Below are positions 54,027 through 63,753 of a stretch of 64,000 nt of DNA, in pieces. Numbering within the stretch: the first letter of the stretch is position 1; each line of letters begins with the position of its first letter. The translations under genes and the position numbers were made by a program. The notes beneath the pieces are model-generated. The model was not told the DNA's origin. It did not search any database and was given only the letters and a program-made list of their open reading frames with translations. The stretch is taken from assembly GCF_017353415.1 (NCBI RefSeq), contig NZ_JAFMPX010000004.1:62001-126000 (forward strand), written 5' to 3'. Source of the stretch: Arthrobacter sp. E3 (GTDB lineage: Bacteria > Actinomycetota > Actinomycetes > Actinomycetales > Micrococcaceae).

Positions 54027-54067
54027 GCACAAAAAAGCAATCATGCTTGCTTGTTTATAATTTGTGC
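54027..54067. promoter_or_regulatory. Operator candidate between DinB-fold and TetR genes
   Basis: AAGCAA (54035-54040) and TTGCTT (54047-54052) form a perfect inverted repeat with a 6-base centre, nested in GCACAAA (54027-54033) and TTTGTGC (54061-54067). It lies about 100 bases before the DinB-fold ATG and just in front of the TetR GTG. The local TetR protein probably binds here. Confidence 0.55.
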
Positions 54068-54080
54068 TAGCGTCCCTCCT

Positions 54081-54692
54081 GTGAGCAGAATAGCCATCGA
54101 GCCCAGGCAGGAACGCAGCCGCGCCACCCGCGAGCGGCTGTTGGAGAGTGCCGTCACACTGCTGGCGGAGGCGGGCTGGACGAACACCACAGTGGCCACA
54201 GTGGCCACCCACGCAGGGGTTTCCCGCGGTGCCGCACAGCACCATTTCCCTACGCGAGACGACCTTTTCACTGCGGCCATTGAGCATATGACCGTTGCCC
54301 GCGTGCAGGAAATCCAGACCACACTTACCGCTCGGAGCAGCGGTCCCGTGCGTGTGCGCGAGGTTCTTGATTCTTTGGTGGACATGTACACCGGCCCTTT
54401 GTTCAAGGCCGCCCTGCAGGTGTGGAATGCCGCCGCCGTGGATCCAGCGGTGCGCGAACACATCATTCCACTTGAGCAGATAATTGCGCGTGAGGCCTTC
54501 AGGCTGGCTGCCACACTGTTAGACATTGACCGTGAAACACCCCAGTTGCGGGCAATTGTGGCTGCAACACTCGACTTGGGCCGCGGTCTGGGCCTGGCCA
54601 ATATTCTCACTGACGACGCCAACCGGCGGTCTTGGGTGCTCGATGCCTGGAGCGAGGAGCTGCAAGCAATTATTGCGCGTGAAACTGCCTGA
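54081..54692 (+). CDS. TetR family transcriptional regulator
   Basis: A 203-residue regulator. The HTH runs through residues 10-57 (RSRATRERLLESAVTLLAEAGW, TVATHAGVSRGAAQHHFPTRDDLF). The ligand domain is helical and unassigned. The GTG at 54081 gives the usual short N-terminus, whereas a TTG ten codons upstream would lie inside the operator. It diverges from the seven-gene carboxylase block and is likely to repress it, in the same way that the TetR-type AtuR and LiuR-like regulators flank related clusters elsewhere. Confidence 0.88.
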   Translation: MSRIAIEPRQERSRATRERLLESAVTLLAEAGWTNTTVATVATHAGVSRGAAQHHFPTRDDLFTAAIEHMTVARVQEIQTTLTARSSGPVRVREVLDSLVDMYTGPLFKAALQVWNAAAVDPAVREHIIPLEQIIAREAFRLAATLLDIDRETPQLRAIVAATLDLGRGLGLANILTDDANRRSWVLDAWSEELQAIIARETA

Positions 54693-54774
54693 ACTGCCTG
54701 TGACGAGCACCTCCGGATGGAAGCCTTCCAAGGCCATTGGGGCATTTCGCTGGAAGCATCGAAACGGGCAGTCA

Positions 54775-55907
54775 ATGAGCGAAGCAAACACCATCCCATC
54801 GCCGGACCCGCACCAAAACTCTTCGGGGGCAAAGGTGCTGTTAGGTCTGGCGGCAGCCGTCATAGTGCTTTTTGGGCTGAGCCGAATCTCTTTCATTTTC
54901 GGCCCGGTGTTTTTGGCGCTCGTTCTGACAATCTCCGTTTATCCGCTCAAATAGCGGCTCATCAACCGGGGTGTCCCGGCTGCGCTGGCCACCATTTCAA
55001 TGATTCTGGCCGTCTACGCAATGGTCGGTGCCTTGATAGCCTCACTCTGGGTTTCGGCTGTGCAGCTCACCCGGTTGCTTCCGCAGTTTGCACCACGAAT
55101 ATCGGAACTGCGCGGCCAGTTGTGGATGTTTCTCCACGACAACCTGGGCATAGGCGACGACCAGATATGCTCCATTGTGGATTCTGTTGATCCCAGGGTT
55201 CTACTGGACACCGCCTACAACCTGCTGGCAGCGCAATGAATGTCGGTTCAGGCACCATATTTCTGATCCTCTTGGTGATGTTCATGAGCGTCGACGCCGT
55301 TTACTACCAGACGATCCTTGCCGTTGTGCAGTAAAAGTGCGCGCCCGTGGTCGAGGCACTGTCCAACTTCGCCAAGCTCTCACGCTCGTTCATGGTCATG
55401 ACCACCATCTTTGGTGCCATCGTTGCCGTGCTGAGCCTGATCCTGCTGCTTGTGCTGGAAGTACCGGGTGAGGGACTTTGGGCGTTGCTGGCCTTTGTCT
55501 GCGGCTATATCCCCTTCATTGGCTTTTGGATCAGTCTGGTCCCAGCCGCGATCATGGCTTTGCTGGCGGGGGGCCTGCCGGCCTTCATTGCCGTTGTGGC
55601 GTTCTACGGCGTCATCAACTCGCTGATCCAATCGATCATCCAGCCTAAGTTCGTCTCTGGGACGGTCAACTTGAATATGACGCTGACATTCCTGTCTGTC
55701 ATTTTCTGGTCGGAACTCTTGGGTCCGCTGGGCGCCTTGATGGCCGTTCCGCTGTCCCTGTTCGCCAGGGCGATCCTCGTGGATTCGCACCCGCAATCGG
55801 CGTGGCTGCGTCCGTTCATCGGCGACGTGAATGAGCCAAAGCAAATGCTTCAAGAGCAAAGAGCAGCGGCCAAAACCGAAAAGCTCAAGAGAAAAACCGC
55901 TACGTAG
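54775..55907 (+). pseudogene. AI-2E transporter family (PerM-like) protein, disrupted
   Basis: The reading starts MSEANTIPSPDPHQNSSGAK and continues into FGPVFLALVLTISVYPLK, where TAG at 54952-54954 interrupts it. It resumes in the same frame (RGVPAALATISMILAVYAMVG) to a TGA at 55237. A one-frame shift leads to GTIFLILLVMFMSVDAVYY, and a TAA at 55332-55334 interrupts again. The C-terminal half is then intact (FIGFWISLVPAAIMALLAGG, NSLIQSIIQPKFVSG, LGPLGALMAVPLSLFARAILVDS), which is diagnostic of the AI-2E transporter family. Two stops and a frameshift make full-length product impossible. A C-terminal fragment might still be translated from 55347. Confidence 0.87.
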
Positions 55908-55916
55908 GAGATCCAC

Positions 55917-56191
55917 GGGCGTGGTTGGGCCCACGCGCCCGAGGGGCCCCGAAGGCAGACGCGCCAGCGGCTGGCGTTGGGGAGGGCGTGGTTGGGCCCA
56001 CGCGCCCGACGGGCCCCGAAGGCAGACGCGCCAGCGGCTGGCGTTGGGGAGGGCGTGGTTGGGCCCACGCGCCCGAGGGGTCCCGAAGGCAGACGCGCCA
56101 GCGGCTGGCGTTGGGGAGGGCGTGGTTGGGCCCACGCGCCCGAGGGGTCCCGAAGGCAGACGCGCCAGCGGCTGGCGTTGGGGAGGGCGTG
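55917..56191. repeat. Four tandem copies of a 67-bp GC-rich repeat
   Basis: Copies run 55917-55983, 55984-56050, 56051-56117 and 56118-56184, with a 7-base start of a fifth copy. They differ only at one or two positions (GAGGGGCCCC, GACGGGCCCC, GAGGGGTCCC twice). Each unit contains two hairpins: GGGCGTGG pairs with the CCACGCGCCC stretch (one bulge), and CGCCAG pairs with CTGGCG around CGG. The array fills the gap between two convergent genes almost exactly. As 67 is not a multiple of three it is not a protein repeat, though all frames happen to be open. Confidence 0.93.
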
Positions 56192-56195
56192 GGGA

Positions 56196-57671
56196 CTATT
56201 GCAGGTTGGAGGTCAGTCTTGCAGCGCTGTCCCAGAACTTTTCCCAGCGTGGCCGGTTGATCCAGTCTTCGAGCGCAAGCTCCTTGCTATTGGCACGGTA
56301 CCCGTCCTCCACTGCACGCATTTGTTCCACGAATGATGCGCTATGAATCAACACTGAGATTTCCATGTTCAGCGAGAAGGATCTGATGTCCATGTTGGAA
56401 GATCCAATCACGGCGACGTCGGCATCAATACTGAAGTGCTTGGAGTGCAACACCTCGGGGGACTTGTACAGAAATATCTTCACACCGGCACGCAGCAGGG
56501 CCTCATAGTAGGAGCGTTGGGCATGATAGACCATGGCCTGATCCCCTATCTCGGAGACGAATAGTTCCACGGACAAGCCTCGGCCAGCTGCGGTGATGAT
56601 GGCCAGCAACACTGAATCTTCAGGCACGAAGTAAGGGCTGGTGATGCTGATTCGGTCGGTGGCTTGGTGAATCATGGAAACAAAAAGCTTCATGCTGTTG
56701 TCATTTTCAAAACTTGGCCCACTCGGCACTACTTGGGCATCCACAAGATGCTTGGCCGGGTCCATGATGACCGGCGAGGTGTCCAGTTCCAGCAGAACGT
56801 CGGTCTCGCTGAACCAATCGGTAACGAACACGGCGTCGAGCTCGCGAACCACGGGCCCGCGCACGCGCATCATCAGCTCATGCCAACGCAGTCCGCGGGC
56901 AATGTTCTTTTTCTTGTTGTAACTCTCATGGACCAGGTTTTGCGAGCCGGCAAACCCCACCCGGCCATCCACCACCAACAACTTGCGGTGATTACGCAGG
57001 TCGATCCGCTGAAAGTTCCCCTTCCACGGCCGCAACGGCAGCATGGCATGGTATTCGGCACCCATGTTGGACAGGCATGCCAGAGTTTCCTTTCGGCCCG
57101 GGTTCATCAATGAGGCCAAGTGGTCGCTGAGCACTCGCACCGTCACTCCTCGCCGGCATGCCCGCTCCAGCGCATCAAAAAAAGGTTTTGTGGCGGTGTC
57201 GTGGACCAGGATGTAGAACTCCACGTGAACGTAGCGTTCGGCTGAATCAATCGCATGGGCCATCGCCGCGATGGAGCCGTGGTAATCCGGGAGAAGTTCG
57301 ACGTCGTTGCCGCCCACCATGGGCAGCGCGCCCAGGTTGTTGTTGAGCGTGACAAGTGTGGACAGGCCTTTGGGCCAGTCCTCACGGTGGCTGTGCTGGT
57401 CCAGCCCTTCAGTCCGCTCCATGATGAGTCTATTGACGTGGATCTGCTTCTCTCGGCGAGTCTTCGGCAGGCGGGTAAACCCAACCAGCAAGAATGCCAC
57501 AAGGCCAACATATGGGATGAAAATAATGGTGAGCATCCAGGCAATGGCCGTTGCCGGCCGTCGCCTGGCGGAGATGTACGCTACTGCGATTGCCCCGACA
57601 ACCACGTGTAGAACCAGCAGCAGCCACGCTATATTCTCGGCGTCAGCGAACCAATTGCCAATACTCAACAA
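56196..57671 (-). CDS. cls: Cardiolipin synthase (phospholipase D family)
   Basis: Makes cardiolipin at the membrane by joining phosphatidyl groups. About 491 residues. Two N-terminal membrane helices (IAWLLLVLHVVVGAIAVAYIS and AWMLTIIFIPYVGLVAFLL) are followed by two HKD motifs, NHRKLLVVDGRVGFAGSQN near residue 230 and LHSKHFSIDADVAVIGSSN near residue 407. The start is uncertain: AAGGAG overlaps the first codons of the longest frame (GTG at 57686), which points to a TTG at 57671 or 57668 as the real start. It ends 4 bases from the tandem repeat array. Confidence 0.93.
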   Translation of the reverse strand: MLSIGNWFADAENIAWLLLVLHVVVGAIAVAYISARRRPATAIAWMLTIIFIPYVGLVAFLLVGFTRLPKTRREKQIHVNRLIMERTEGLDQHSHREDWPKGLSTLVTLNNNLGALPMVGGNDVELLPDYHGSIAAMAHAIDSAERYVHVEFYILVHDTATKPFFDALERACRRGVTVRVLSDHLASLMNPGRKETLACLSNMGAEYHAMLPLRPWKGNFQRIDLRNHRKLLVVDGRVGFAGSQNLVHESYNKKKNIARGLRWHELMMRVRGPVVRELDAVFVTDWFSETDVLLELDTSPVIMDPAKHLVDAQVVPSGPSFENDNSMKLFVSMIHQATDRISITSPYFVPEDSVLLAIITAAGRGLSVELFVSEIGDQAMVYHAQRSYYEALLRAGVKIFLYKSPEVLHSKHFSIDADVAVIGSSNMDIRSFSLNMEISVLIHSASFVEQMRAVEDGYRANSKELALEDWINRPRWEKFWDSAARLTSNLQ

Positions 57672-57701
57672 AACACACTCCTTCACGGAAAATGGGCGGA
57701 A

Positions 57702-57744
57702 TCAAAAACAAGCAACGGCGGAGCCGTGGAGTCCGCCGTTGCTT
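57702..57744 (-). terminator. Terminator of the SHOCT membrane protein gene
   Basis: AAGCAACGGCGGA (57710-57722) and TCCGCCGTTGCTT (57732-57744) form a perfect 13-bp stem with a 9-base loop. In the leftward direction it is followed by GTTTTTGATT. It lies about 100 bases after the SHOCT gene and just upstream of cls. Confidence 0.88.
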
Positions 57745-57840
57745 CACTAAGTTATTCGCATTTTAGTCCACGCCGCTCTGGCGCGGGTGGTTGGATCCAG
57801 TCGGATCGCAGTGGCTTGATGCAGCCTGTCCAACGTTCCG

Positions 57841-58218
57841 TTAGGCAAGTGCCTTCGCCTTGAGCTGCATGTACTCAATTTCCGTGATGGTTCCTGAATC
57901 CAACAGGGACTTGGCTGCCGAGATCTGGTCTGCTGGGCTCTGAGTTCCCGCGACCCTGCGCAGATATTCCTCGCTGCTCTGCTGAGCAGCATTTGCAGCG
58001 TTGGCGCTCCGCGGCGCCATTCCATTGCCGCGGGCAATAAGGTAAATGAGAGCCGAAATATATGGGGTAACAAACAGGACGAAAATCCAAATTGCCTTGG
58101 AAATACCCGAGAGCGAGCCGTCCCTAAAAATGTCGGCCATGATCTGAAAAAGTAGGATTAAATAGGCCAGGAAGAGGAAGGCGATGGTAATTGACCAAAA
58201 TACGTCAAAGAACTGCAT
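57841..58218 (-). CDS. Small membrane protein with PLDc_N-like and SHOCT domains
   Basis: A 125-residue protein. Two membrane helices (ITIAFLFLAYLILLFQIMADIF and AIWIFVLFVTPYISALIYLIARG) form a PLDc_N-type hairpin. The C-terminal 30 residues (DQISAAKSLLDSGTITEIEYMQLKAKALA) are a SHOCT motif, a short oligomerisation helix. Function unknown. The ATG at 58218 is chosen over a longer frame because GTAGGAACAACA precedes it and the extra 44 residues show no conservation. The PLDc_N relation to the adjacent cardiolipin synthase may be functional, but a terminator separates the two. Confidence 0.84.
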   Translation of the reverse strand: MQFFDVFWSITIAFLFLAYLILLFQIMADIFRDGSLSGISKAIWIFVLFVTPYISALIYLIARGNGMAPRSANAANAAQQSSEEYLRRVAGTQSPADQISAAKSLLDSGTITEIEYMQLKAKALA

Positions 58219-58397
58219 TGTTGTTCCTACAATTCCTCTTTCACCAAGGGCGACCATTGCACCGTGGCTAGAGCCTAAATTTGCTCTATCCACTTTTCGT
58301 GATGTCAGAATAGCACCAGAATGCAGTCCTTTGTCCTTGTGAAAAGTCACAATTCATACGCGATGTAGAACCACACCCACGATTTTCAGCCACCGAT
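58219..58397. other. Intergenic region without a recognisable gene
   Basis: Between the SHOCT gene start and the SLC13 remnant nothing coding is supported. It must contain the SHOCT promoter and probably the lost 5' end of the transporter. Confidence 0.4.
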
Positions 58398-59227
58398 GTG
58401 TTCATTGAGCTGGATGATGCGTTCTCCGGGTCCGGTGCCCAAATGGTGGTGCTCATCGCGACCCTTTTTGTGGTTGCCAAAGCCATCCGCGGGGAGGTGC
58501 ACCTGATCAGTGTGCAAAGTGCTGCCAGCAAACCGCTGAAACAGGACACTTTGAGCCCAGGTGACTTTCTCGTGATGCGCGGCAAGGCTGCTCACATCGC
58601 TGAGTTAGCCCAGGCCCACGGGATAACGAGGGAAGCTGCGTTGCCTGCGGTCTTGTGAGCAAGTCCTTTGGAGCGGCGGAGGTGCTTGTGGCTCCCCGCT
58701 CGAACTTGATCGGCACAGAAGTTTATCCCGGTATGGTCACCGAAAGTGGCTCCTTGGTGGTTCTTGCACACCAGCGTGCAGGAAAGTTTCCTGCACCACC
58801 CACACGGGCGGGCCACGTCAGAGCCATCCGTGTTCATGCCGGCGACACGTTGTTACTGCATGGCAGCTGGCAGGCTCTCGACAAGCACACACTGGATCAG
58901 AACGTTTTACTCGTGGACTGCCCCTACGCCATCCGACGGCAGACGGTACCGCTGGGTCCCCGCGCAATTCCGGCACTTATCATCCTGCTCGCCATAGTTG
59001 TCATGATGACCACCCGCTTTGTTCCCGCATCCGTGGCCGCACTGCTGGCAGCATTCGCCATGGTCCTGAACCGCGTCGTAACCATGGACCAGGCCCGCAG
59101 ATCCATGGCGTGGCAGACGCTTATTTTAGTGGCGGGAATGATTTCATTCTCCGCTGCCATCACCAAGACAGGGACCGCCAAGATGCTGTACCTAGCCGTG
59201 GCTGTGTTCTTGGTGCCCGTGTTCTAG
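58398..59227 (+). pseudogene. SLC13-type permease with RCK_C domains, truncated and frameshifted
   Basis: A short membrane piece (MVVLIATLFVVAKAI) is fused to an RCK_C-like region (VHLISVQSAASKPLKQDTLSPGD, VMRGKAAHIAELAQAHGITREAALPA) that ends at TGA 58656-58658. Shifting by one base continues with SKSFGAAEVLVAPRSNLIGTEVYPG, a second RCK_C piece (DTLLLHGSWQALDKHTLDQ) and membrane helices (ALIILLAIVVMMTTRFVPASVAALLA, LILVAGMISFSAAITKTG). The frame stops at 59227, far short of the usual length of about 600 residues. Missing parts are the N-terminal helices and the C-terminal transport half. The broken 3' end lies about 70 bases from tRNA-fMet copy 2. Confidence 0.84.
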
Positions 59228-59256
59228 ACGTTCTAGACTTCAAGTTTAGACAACGA

Positions 59257-59286
59257 AAAACCCTCGGCCAGCTGGCCGAGGGTTTT
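59257..59286 (-). terminator. Terminator of tRNA-fMet copy 2
   Basis: AAACCCTCGGCC (59258-59269) pairs perfectly with GGCCGAGGGTTT (59274-59285), followed leftward by TTTTTCG. It is nearly identical to the hairpin after tRNA copy 1. Confidence 0.9.
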
Positions 59287-59294
59287 CCTCATCT

Positions 59295-59371
<77 letters not shown>

Positions 59372-59464
59372 TTGCAATTACTACCTTACGCGGGGGCTGC
59401 CTTGGCAGCAAACCCGCAGCACGTGACCTTCGTCTCCCACACGATACGGGCCTGCACACAGAAA

Positions 59465-59500
59465 GAAGGGCCCGGCCACCGTAGGGCAACCGGGCCCTTC
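59465..59500 (-). terminator. Terminator of the UPF0182 gene
   Basis: GAAGGGCCCGG (59465-59475) pairs with CCGGGCCCTTC (59490-59500). It follows the UPF0182 stop by about 28 bases and in the leftward strand runs into TTTCTG. It also separates that gene from the tRNA. Confidence 0.85.
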
Positions 59501-59527
59501 AATCAATACACGTGCACGACGCCGTAG

Positions 59528-62500
59528 CTACGGTGTGGCACTCGGCTCCGCGCTCGGTGCTGCTGACGGTGCCGCAGGCGTGGCCGCGGCACCCTCGGCT
59601 GCCAACGCTGCAGCGATGGCTGCCTCCAAACGCTTTTGGGCTTCCCCGTATGCGGTGAAGTCACCCTTGCTGAGTGCGGTCTGGCCGTCCTTCAAGGCAG
59701 TGCTTGCGTCATTGAGCGCCTTGCCCAGCGCCGCATTTCCGTTGGCGGATGGAGGAGTAACCGTACCTTCCGTGGAACTTCCACCTGTGCCGGGATCCTT
59801 CTGGACGCCAGCATCACCTGCCGCTGCGCCGGAGTCACCGCCAAAGAGCTGGTCAAGGGCCTCGTTCAACGTTGCCGCATAGCCAATCTTGTCACCAAAG
59901 GCGACGAGCACGCGCTGCAAGGTGGGGTACGACGTCGAGCCCGTGGACTTCACGTAGACCGGCTGCACGTACAGCATGCCGCCACCCATGGGAAGGGTGA
60001 GCAGGTTGCCATTGATAACGTCGGACTGGCCCAGCTTAAGCACGTTCAATTGTTCTGAAACCGAGGGGTCGGACTGGAACGTGTTTTGCACCTGTCCCGG
60101 TCCCGGCACCTGCGTGGCGTCAGGCAATTGAAGGAGCTGCAACTTTCCGTAGTCAGGGCTCTTGACGCCCTTGACATTGCCGGCGTCACCATTTGCAGCC
60201 ATGAAGCCATACAAAATGTTGCGGGAATCAGTGTTTTTAACTTCCTGGGGAATGAAGTCCGTAGTCAGGGAGAAAGCAGTCTTGTCCTGGCCTGGCATCT
60301 TCAAAGACAGGTAGTAGGGCGGCTGCTTGTCAACGGCCTTGGTTGTGGGGTCGTCCGGGACGCTCCACGCCAGCGTGTTCTTAAAGAAGTTCGTCGGATC
60401 GGTCACGTGATACCGGCCCAACAGTTCACGCTGCACCTTGAACAAGTCTTCCGGGTAGCGCACATGGGACATGACATCTGCGGACATCTCCGTGAACGGC
60501 TTCACGCTGGTGGGGAAGATCTTCTCCCATGCCTTCAAAATCGGATCCTGCGCATCCCACGCGTAGAGCTCCACCGAGCCGTCATAGGCGTCCACTGTTG
60601 CCTTGACGGAGTTGCGGATGTAGTTCACTGAAGCATTCGGAAGCGGCCGGATGCCACCTGTGGCCGTCAGGGAGTCCGTGGTGGCTTCCTGCAGCTGCTG
60701 CTGCTGTGAATACGGATAGTAGGAACTGGTGGTGTAGCCGTCCACAATCCATTTGACCTTGCCGTCAACAATGGTGGGATAGGGATTGCCGTCCAAGGTC
60801 AGGTACGGGGCGACCTTGGCAACACGTTCGGCCGGGGTGCGGTCGTAAAGGATCTGCGACTTTTCATTCACGCCGTTGGTCAGCAGCAGATCCGAGGACT
60901 GGAACTTCAATGCATACATGACCCGGTTGAACCAGTTACCCACATTGGGGCCGGCATTGCCAGTAAACGTTGTCAGTGACTCGTCAGCTGGGTTGTCGCT
61001 GGTGGTGGTGGGGCTGTTGCCTGTAGGCCGGTCCAATTCAATGGGCGCAGTCCCCTTCGGTGCACCAACAATTGAGTACTCACTGGTTGACTGACCAAAG
61101 TAGATGCGTGGCTGGTAACTGGTATCCGTTCCCAACACACCCTCGGAAGGCACACCAGACTGCATGAACACGGGCTTGCCGTCGGAGGTAACAGTGTTTC
61201 CGTATGCGGCAACCACGCCATAACCGTGCGTGTAGACCAGGTGCTGGTTGTACCAGCTCTGCTGGTCGGGGTCGATCCCGTTGGGATTCAACTCGCGCAC
61301 AGCGATCACAGCATCCTGGACCTTGCCGTCAATGGTGTAGCGATCGACGTTCAGGGTCTTCGGGAACTTGTAATACGGGCGGTACTGTTCAAGCTGGGCA
61401 AAAGTGGATGAAATCAAGTTTGGGTCCAGCAGCCTGATGCTTGCCGCCGTGTCTGCGTCTTGGCGCAACGCACCGGGCGTCGCCGTCGTGGTGGCGTTGT
61501 AGGGCGTGACTTCCATGCCGGACAGCCCGTAGGCCTGACGTGTCATATCGATGTTCCGCGCAATGTATGGAAGCTCCACATTGCCTTCAGACGGTTTGAC
61601 CTGCCATTCCTGGACAGCCCACGGGTACAAGCCACCAGCCACAATCGCGGTGACAACCAGCATGCCGGTGCCAATCAGGGGAAGCTTCCACTTACCCAAG
61701 AAGGCAGCGACGATGAAAAGAATCGCAACTATGATGGCGGCGGCAGCCAAGATGGCCTTGGTGGGGATCACGGCGTTGACGTCAGTGAACATGGCACCGG
61801 CGCGGTAGCCAGAGTTGTCCTGCAACGTGGCGAAGCGGCCCAACCAGAAGTTGACGCCAAGCAGCAACAAGAACACTCCGGCCAGGATGGCGATGTGAAT
61901 CTGGGCTGCGCGGGAGGTGAAGATGCCGCGTTCAGTCAGTCGGATGGCACCGTAGAGGTAATGGGTCAGGACTCCGGCAATGAACGCAATCACCGTGGCG
62001 CTGATGAGCATGCCCGTTGCAAAACCCAGGAACGGCAACGTGTTGGTGTAAAAACTGACGTCCATGCCGAATTCTGGGTCAGTGGTGCCAAACGGTACTT
62101 GGTAGAGGAACAGCATGACTTTTTCCCATTGGGCCATGGCGGCCGTTCCGGCAAACAAGCCGAAGACAATGGGAACGCCCAGCATGACAACCCGGCGCAC
62201 TGGTTCAAGTTGTGCCTGATACCGGTTAAGACTGTCCTCATGGGCGCTGTCCGGGGCATAGACGGGCCGGGCCTTGTACGCGGCCCGTATGGAGAAATAC
62301 ACCGCCAAGGCCATGATGAGGAACCCTGCAAGGAAAATCAGCAGCTTGGCAATGCGTTCTGTCCAGAACACACCGGCAAAACCGACCTGGTTGAACCAGA
62401 GCATGTCCGTGTATATTCCGGAGAAAATCACCAGTGCAACCACCAGCGCTGCCACCACAATAATGGTGGGCAGCAGGGCGCTGCGACGCTTGGGCCTGAC

Positions 62501-62536
62501 GGTTTTGTTCGGCGACGGGGATGGTCGGGATGTCAC
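59528..62536 (-). CDS. UPF0182 family large membrane protein
   Basis: A 1002-residue protein of the actinobacterial UPF0182 family. The N-terminal 330 residues carry about seven membrane helices ([40 protein letters not shown] and so on). A large extracytoplasmic domain of roughly 560 residues follows, with [34 protein letters not shown] and PRIYFGQ. The C-terminus is Ala/Pro/Thr-rich with a helical [20 protein letters not shown] segment. Function unknown; the family is widespread and conserved in the phylum. The GTG at 62536 has AGAGG upstream. It is 122 bases from the YlbL-like gene on the same strand; a pairing of the two is common. Confidence 0.94.
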   Translation of the reverse strand: MTSRPSPSPNKTVRPKRRSALLPTIIVVAALVVALVIFSGIYTDMLWFNQVGFAGVFWTERIAKLLIFLAGFLIMALAVYFSIRAAYKARPVYAPDSAHEDSLNRYQAQLEPVRRVVMLGVPIVFGLFAGTAAMAQWEKVMLFLYQVPFGTTDPEFGMDVSFYTNTLPFLGFATGMLISATVIAFIAGVLTHYLYGAIRLTERGIFTSRAAQIHIAILAGVFLLLLGVNFWLGRFATLQDNSGYRAGAMFTDVNAVIPTKAILAAAAIIVAILFIVAAFLGKWKLPLIGTGMLVVTAIVAGGLYPWAVQEWQVKPSEGNVELPYIARNIDMTRQAYGLSGMEVTPYNATTTATPGALRQDADTAASIRLLDPNLISSTFAQLEQYRPYYKFPKTLNVDRYTIDGKVQDAVIAVRELNPNGIDPDQQSWYNQHLVYTHGYGVVAAYGNTVTSDGKPVFMQSGVPSEGVLGTDTSYQPRIYFGQSTSEYSIVGAPKGTAPIELDRPTGNSPTTTSDNPADESLTTFTGNAGPNVGNWFNRVMYALKFQSSDLLLTNGVNEKSQILYDRTPAERVAKVAPYLTLDGNPYPTIVDGKVKWIVDGYTTSSYYPYSQQQQLQEATTDSLTATGGIRPLPNASVNYIRNSVKATVDAYDGSVELYAWDAQDPILKAWEKIFPTSVKPFTEMSADVMSHVRYPEDLFKVQRELLGRYHVTDPTNFFKNTLAWSVPDDPTTKAVDKQPPYYLSLKMPGQDKTAFSLTTDFIPQEVKNTDSRNILYGFMAANGDAGNVKGVKSPDYGKLQLLQLPDATQVPGPGQVQNTFQSDPSVSEQLNVLKLGQSDVINGNLLTLPMGGGMLYVQPVYVKSTGSTSYPTLQRVLVAFGDKIGYAATLNEALDQLFGGDSGAAAGDAGVQKDPGTGGSSTEGTVTPPSANGNAALGKALNDASTALKDGQTALSKGDFTAYGEAQKRLEAAIAAALAAEGAAATPAAPSAAPSAEPSATP

Positions 62537-62658
62537 TCTCTACCTCTTACTCGACTGGTATTTATGAAAAATTGCCTGGTGCTCATACGTTGTGCCACGA
62601 ATGGTGTGTGGCACGAGTTCCGCATGATGCACGATCGTTACTCGTAGCTGTTCAATCG

Positions 62659-63753
62659 TTATTTACAGGTGGGCAAGGTTGAACCGTCCCCTCCGGAACC
62701 AATGAGGGAAACAGCGTTGTAGGCCTCTTGGAGTGTGTTGACTTGTATGACTTGCAGCCCTGCGGGCACATGGCCCACAACATCCGCACAGTTCGCGGCT
62801 GGAGCCAGGAAGTATTCTGCCCCTTCGCCGCGGGCCCCAACCATCTTCTGCGCAATTCCACCAATTGCGCCGACTTGGCCCTGTGGATCAATGGTTCCCG
62901 TACCGGCAAACTGCTTGCCACCGGTGAGGTCCCCCGCGGTCAGTTTGTCCATGATGCCCAAGGCAAAGATCATCCCTGCGCTGGGACCGCCAATGTTCTC
63001 AACGGAAATCTTGACATCGAAGGGGAACTTGAACGTGTTTTGCAGGGCAATCCCTAAAAGATACTTTCCATCGCTGTTCTTCTTCGGTGTCACTGAAACT
63101 GTCATGTCCTTGCCACTGCGCCGGATTTCAAGTTCCTCCGCAGTTCCGGCTCCCTTGGCCAGCACAGTTTGGATGACGGACAGGCTTGTCACCTTCTGCC
63201 CTCCAATGGCGAGAATGACGTCGTCGGGCTTGAGAATGCCGGATGCAGCACCACCGTCCGGGATCGAGGCCACGGCCAAGTTTGACTCGAATTTAATGCT
63301 CAATGCGGTCAGGGCAGCCGCCGTGGCATTTTCCTGCGACCCTGTCATGGCCGCAGAGTTCTCGCTGTTAACGGTTTCCTGGCTGACACCCGGCGCATAA
63401 ATGAGTTCAGCCGGGTACAGCGTTTGTGAGGGGGTGAGCCAGGACTTGAGCGCATCGAAGAAATTGATGTGACTCTCAGGTAATCCGCCGGTTAAGCGCA
63501 CGGTGGTCAGGTCCAGGCTGCCGCTGTTGGAAGGAAAGCTCTCATGCCCAGCAACAGTAATGATGGGCTTTCCGTTGAATTCGCCAATCGTGTTGATGGC
63601 CGGGCCGGGAGATTCAATGACGTATGGAACAGGGAGGGTCATAGCCGCCACCGCGAGCACCACTGCTATGACGCCGGAGCCCACCATCAAGGAGAATCTG
63701 CGGTCGCGGACTGCCGTGGGCGGGCTCTCCGGTTCTAAAATCTCCTGGCTCAA
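62659..63753 (-). CDS. YlbL-like membrane-anchored PDZ/Lon-type (S16) protease
   Basis: A 364-residue protein. One membrane helix lies at about residues 23-42 (MVGSGVIAVVLAVAAMTLPV), a PDZ domain at about 155-230 (AVASIPDGGAASGILKPDDVILAIGG) and a Lon-type proteolytic domain at about 240-345 with Ser in ENIGGPSAGM and Lys in GGIAQKMVGA, the Ser-Lys dyad of S16 peptidases. In Bacillus subtilis YlbL degrades the cell division inhibitor YneA. The same role here is an inference. It is oriented leftward toward the UPF0182 gene. Confidence 0.92.
   Translation of the reverse strand: MSQEILEPESPPTAVRDRRFSLMVGSGVIAVVLAVAAMTLPVPYVIESPGPAINTIGEFNGKPIITVAGHESFPSNSGSLDLTTVRLTGGLPESHINFFDALKSWLTPSQTLYPAELIYAPGVSQETVNSENSAAMTGSQENATAAALTALSIKFESNLAVASIPDGGAASGILKPDDVILAIGGQKVTSLSVIQTVLAKGAGTAEELEIRRSGKDMTVSVTPKKNSDGKYLLGIALQNTFKFPFDVKISVENIGGPSAGMIFALGIMDKLTAGDLTGGKQFAGTGTIDPQGQVGAIGGIAQKMVGARGEGAEYFLAPAANCADVVGHVPAGLQVIQVNTLQEAYNAVSLIGSGGDGSTLPTCK

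Noticed and set aside
55917-56191. Tandem 67-bp repeats as a CRISPR array
   Set aside because: There are no unique spacers: the copies are contiguous and no cas gene is nearby.
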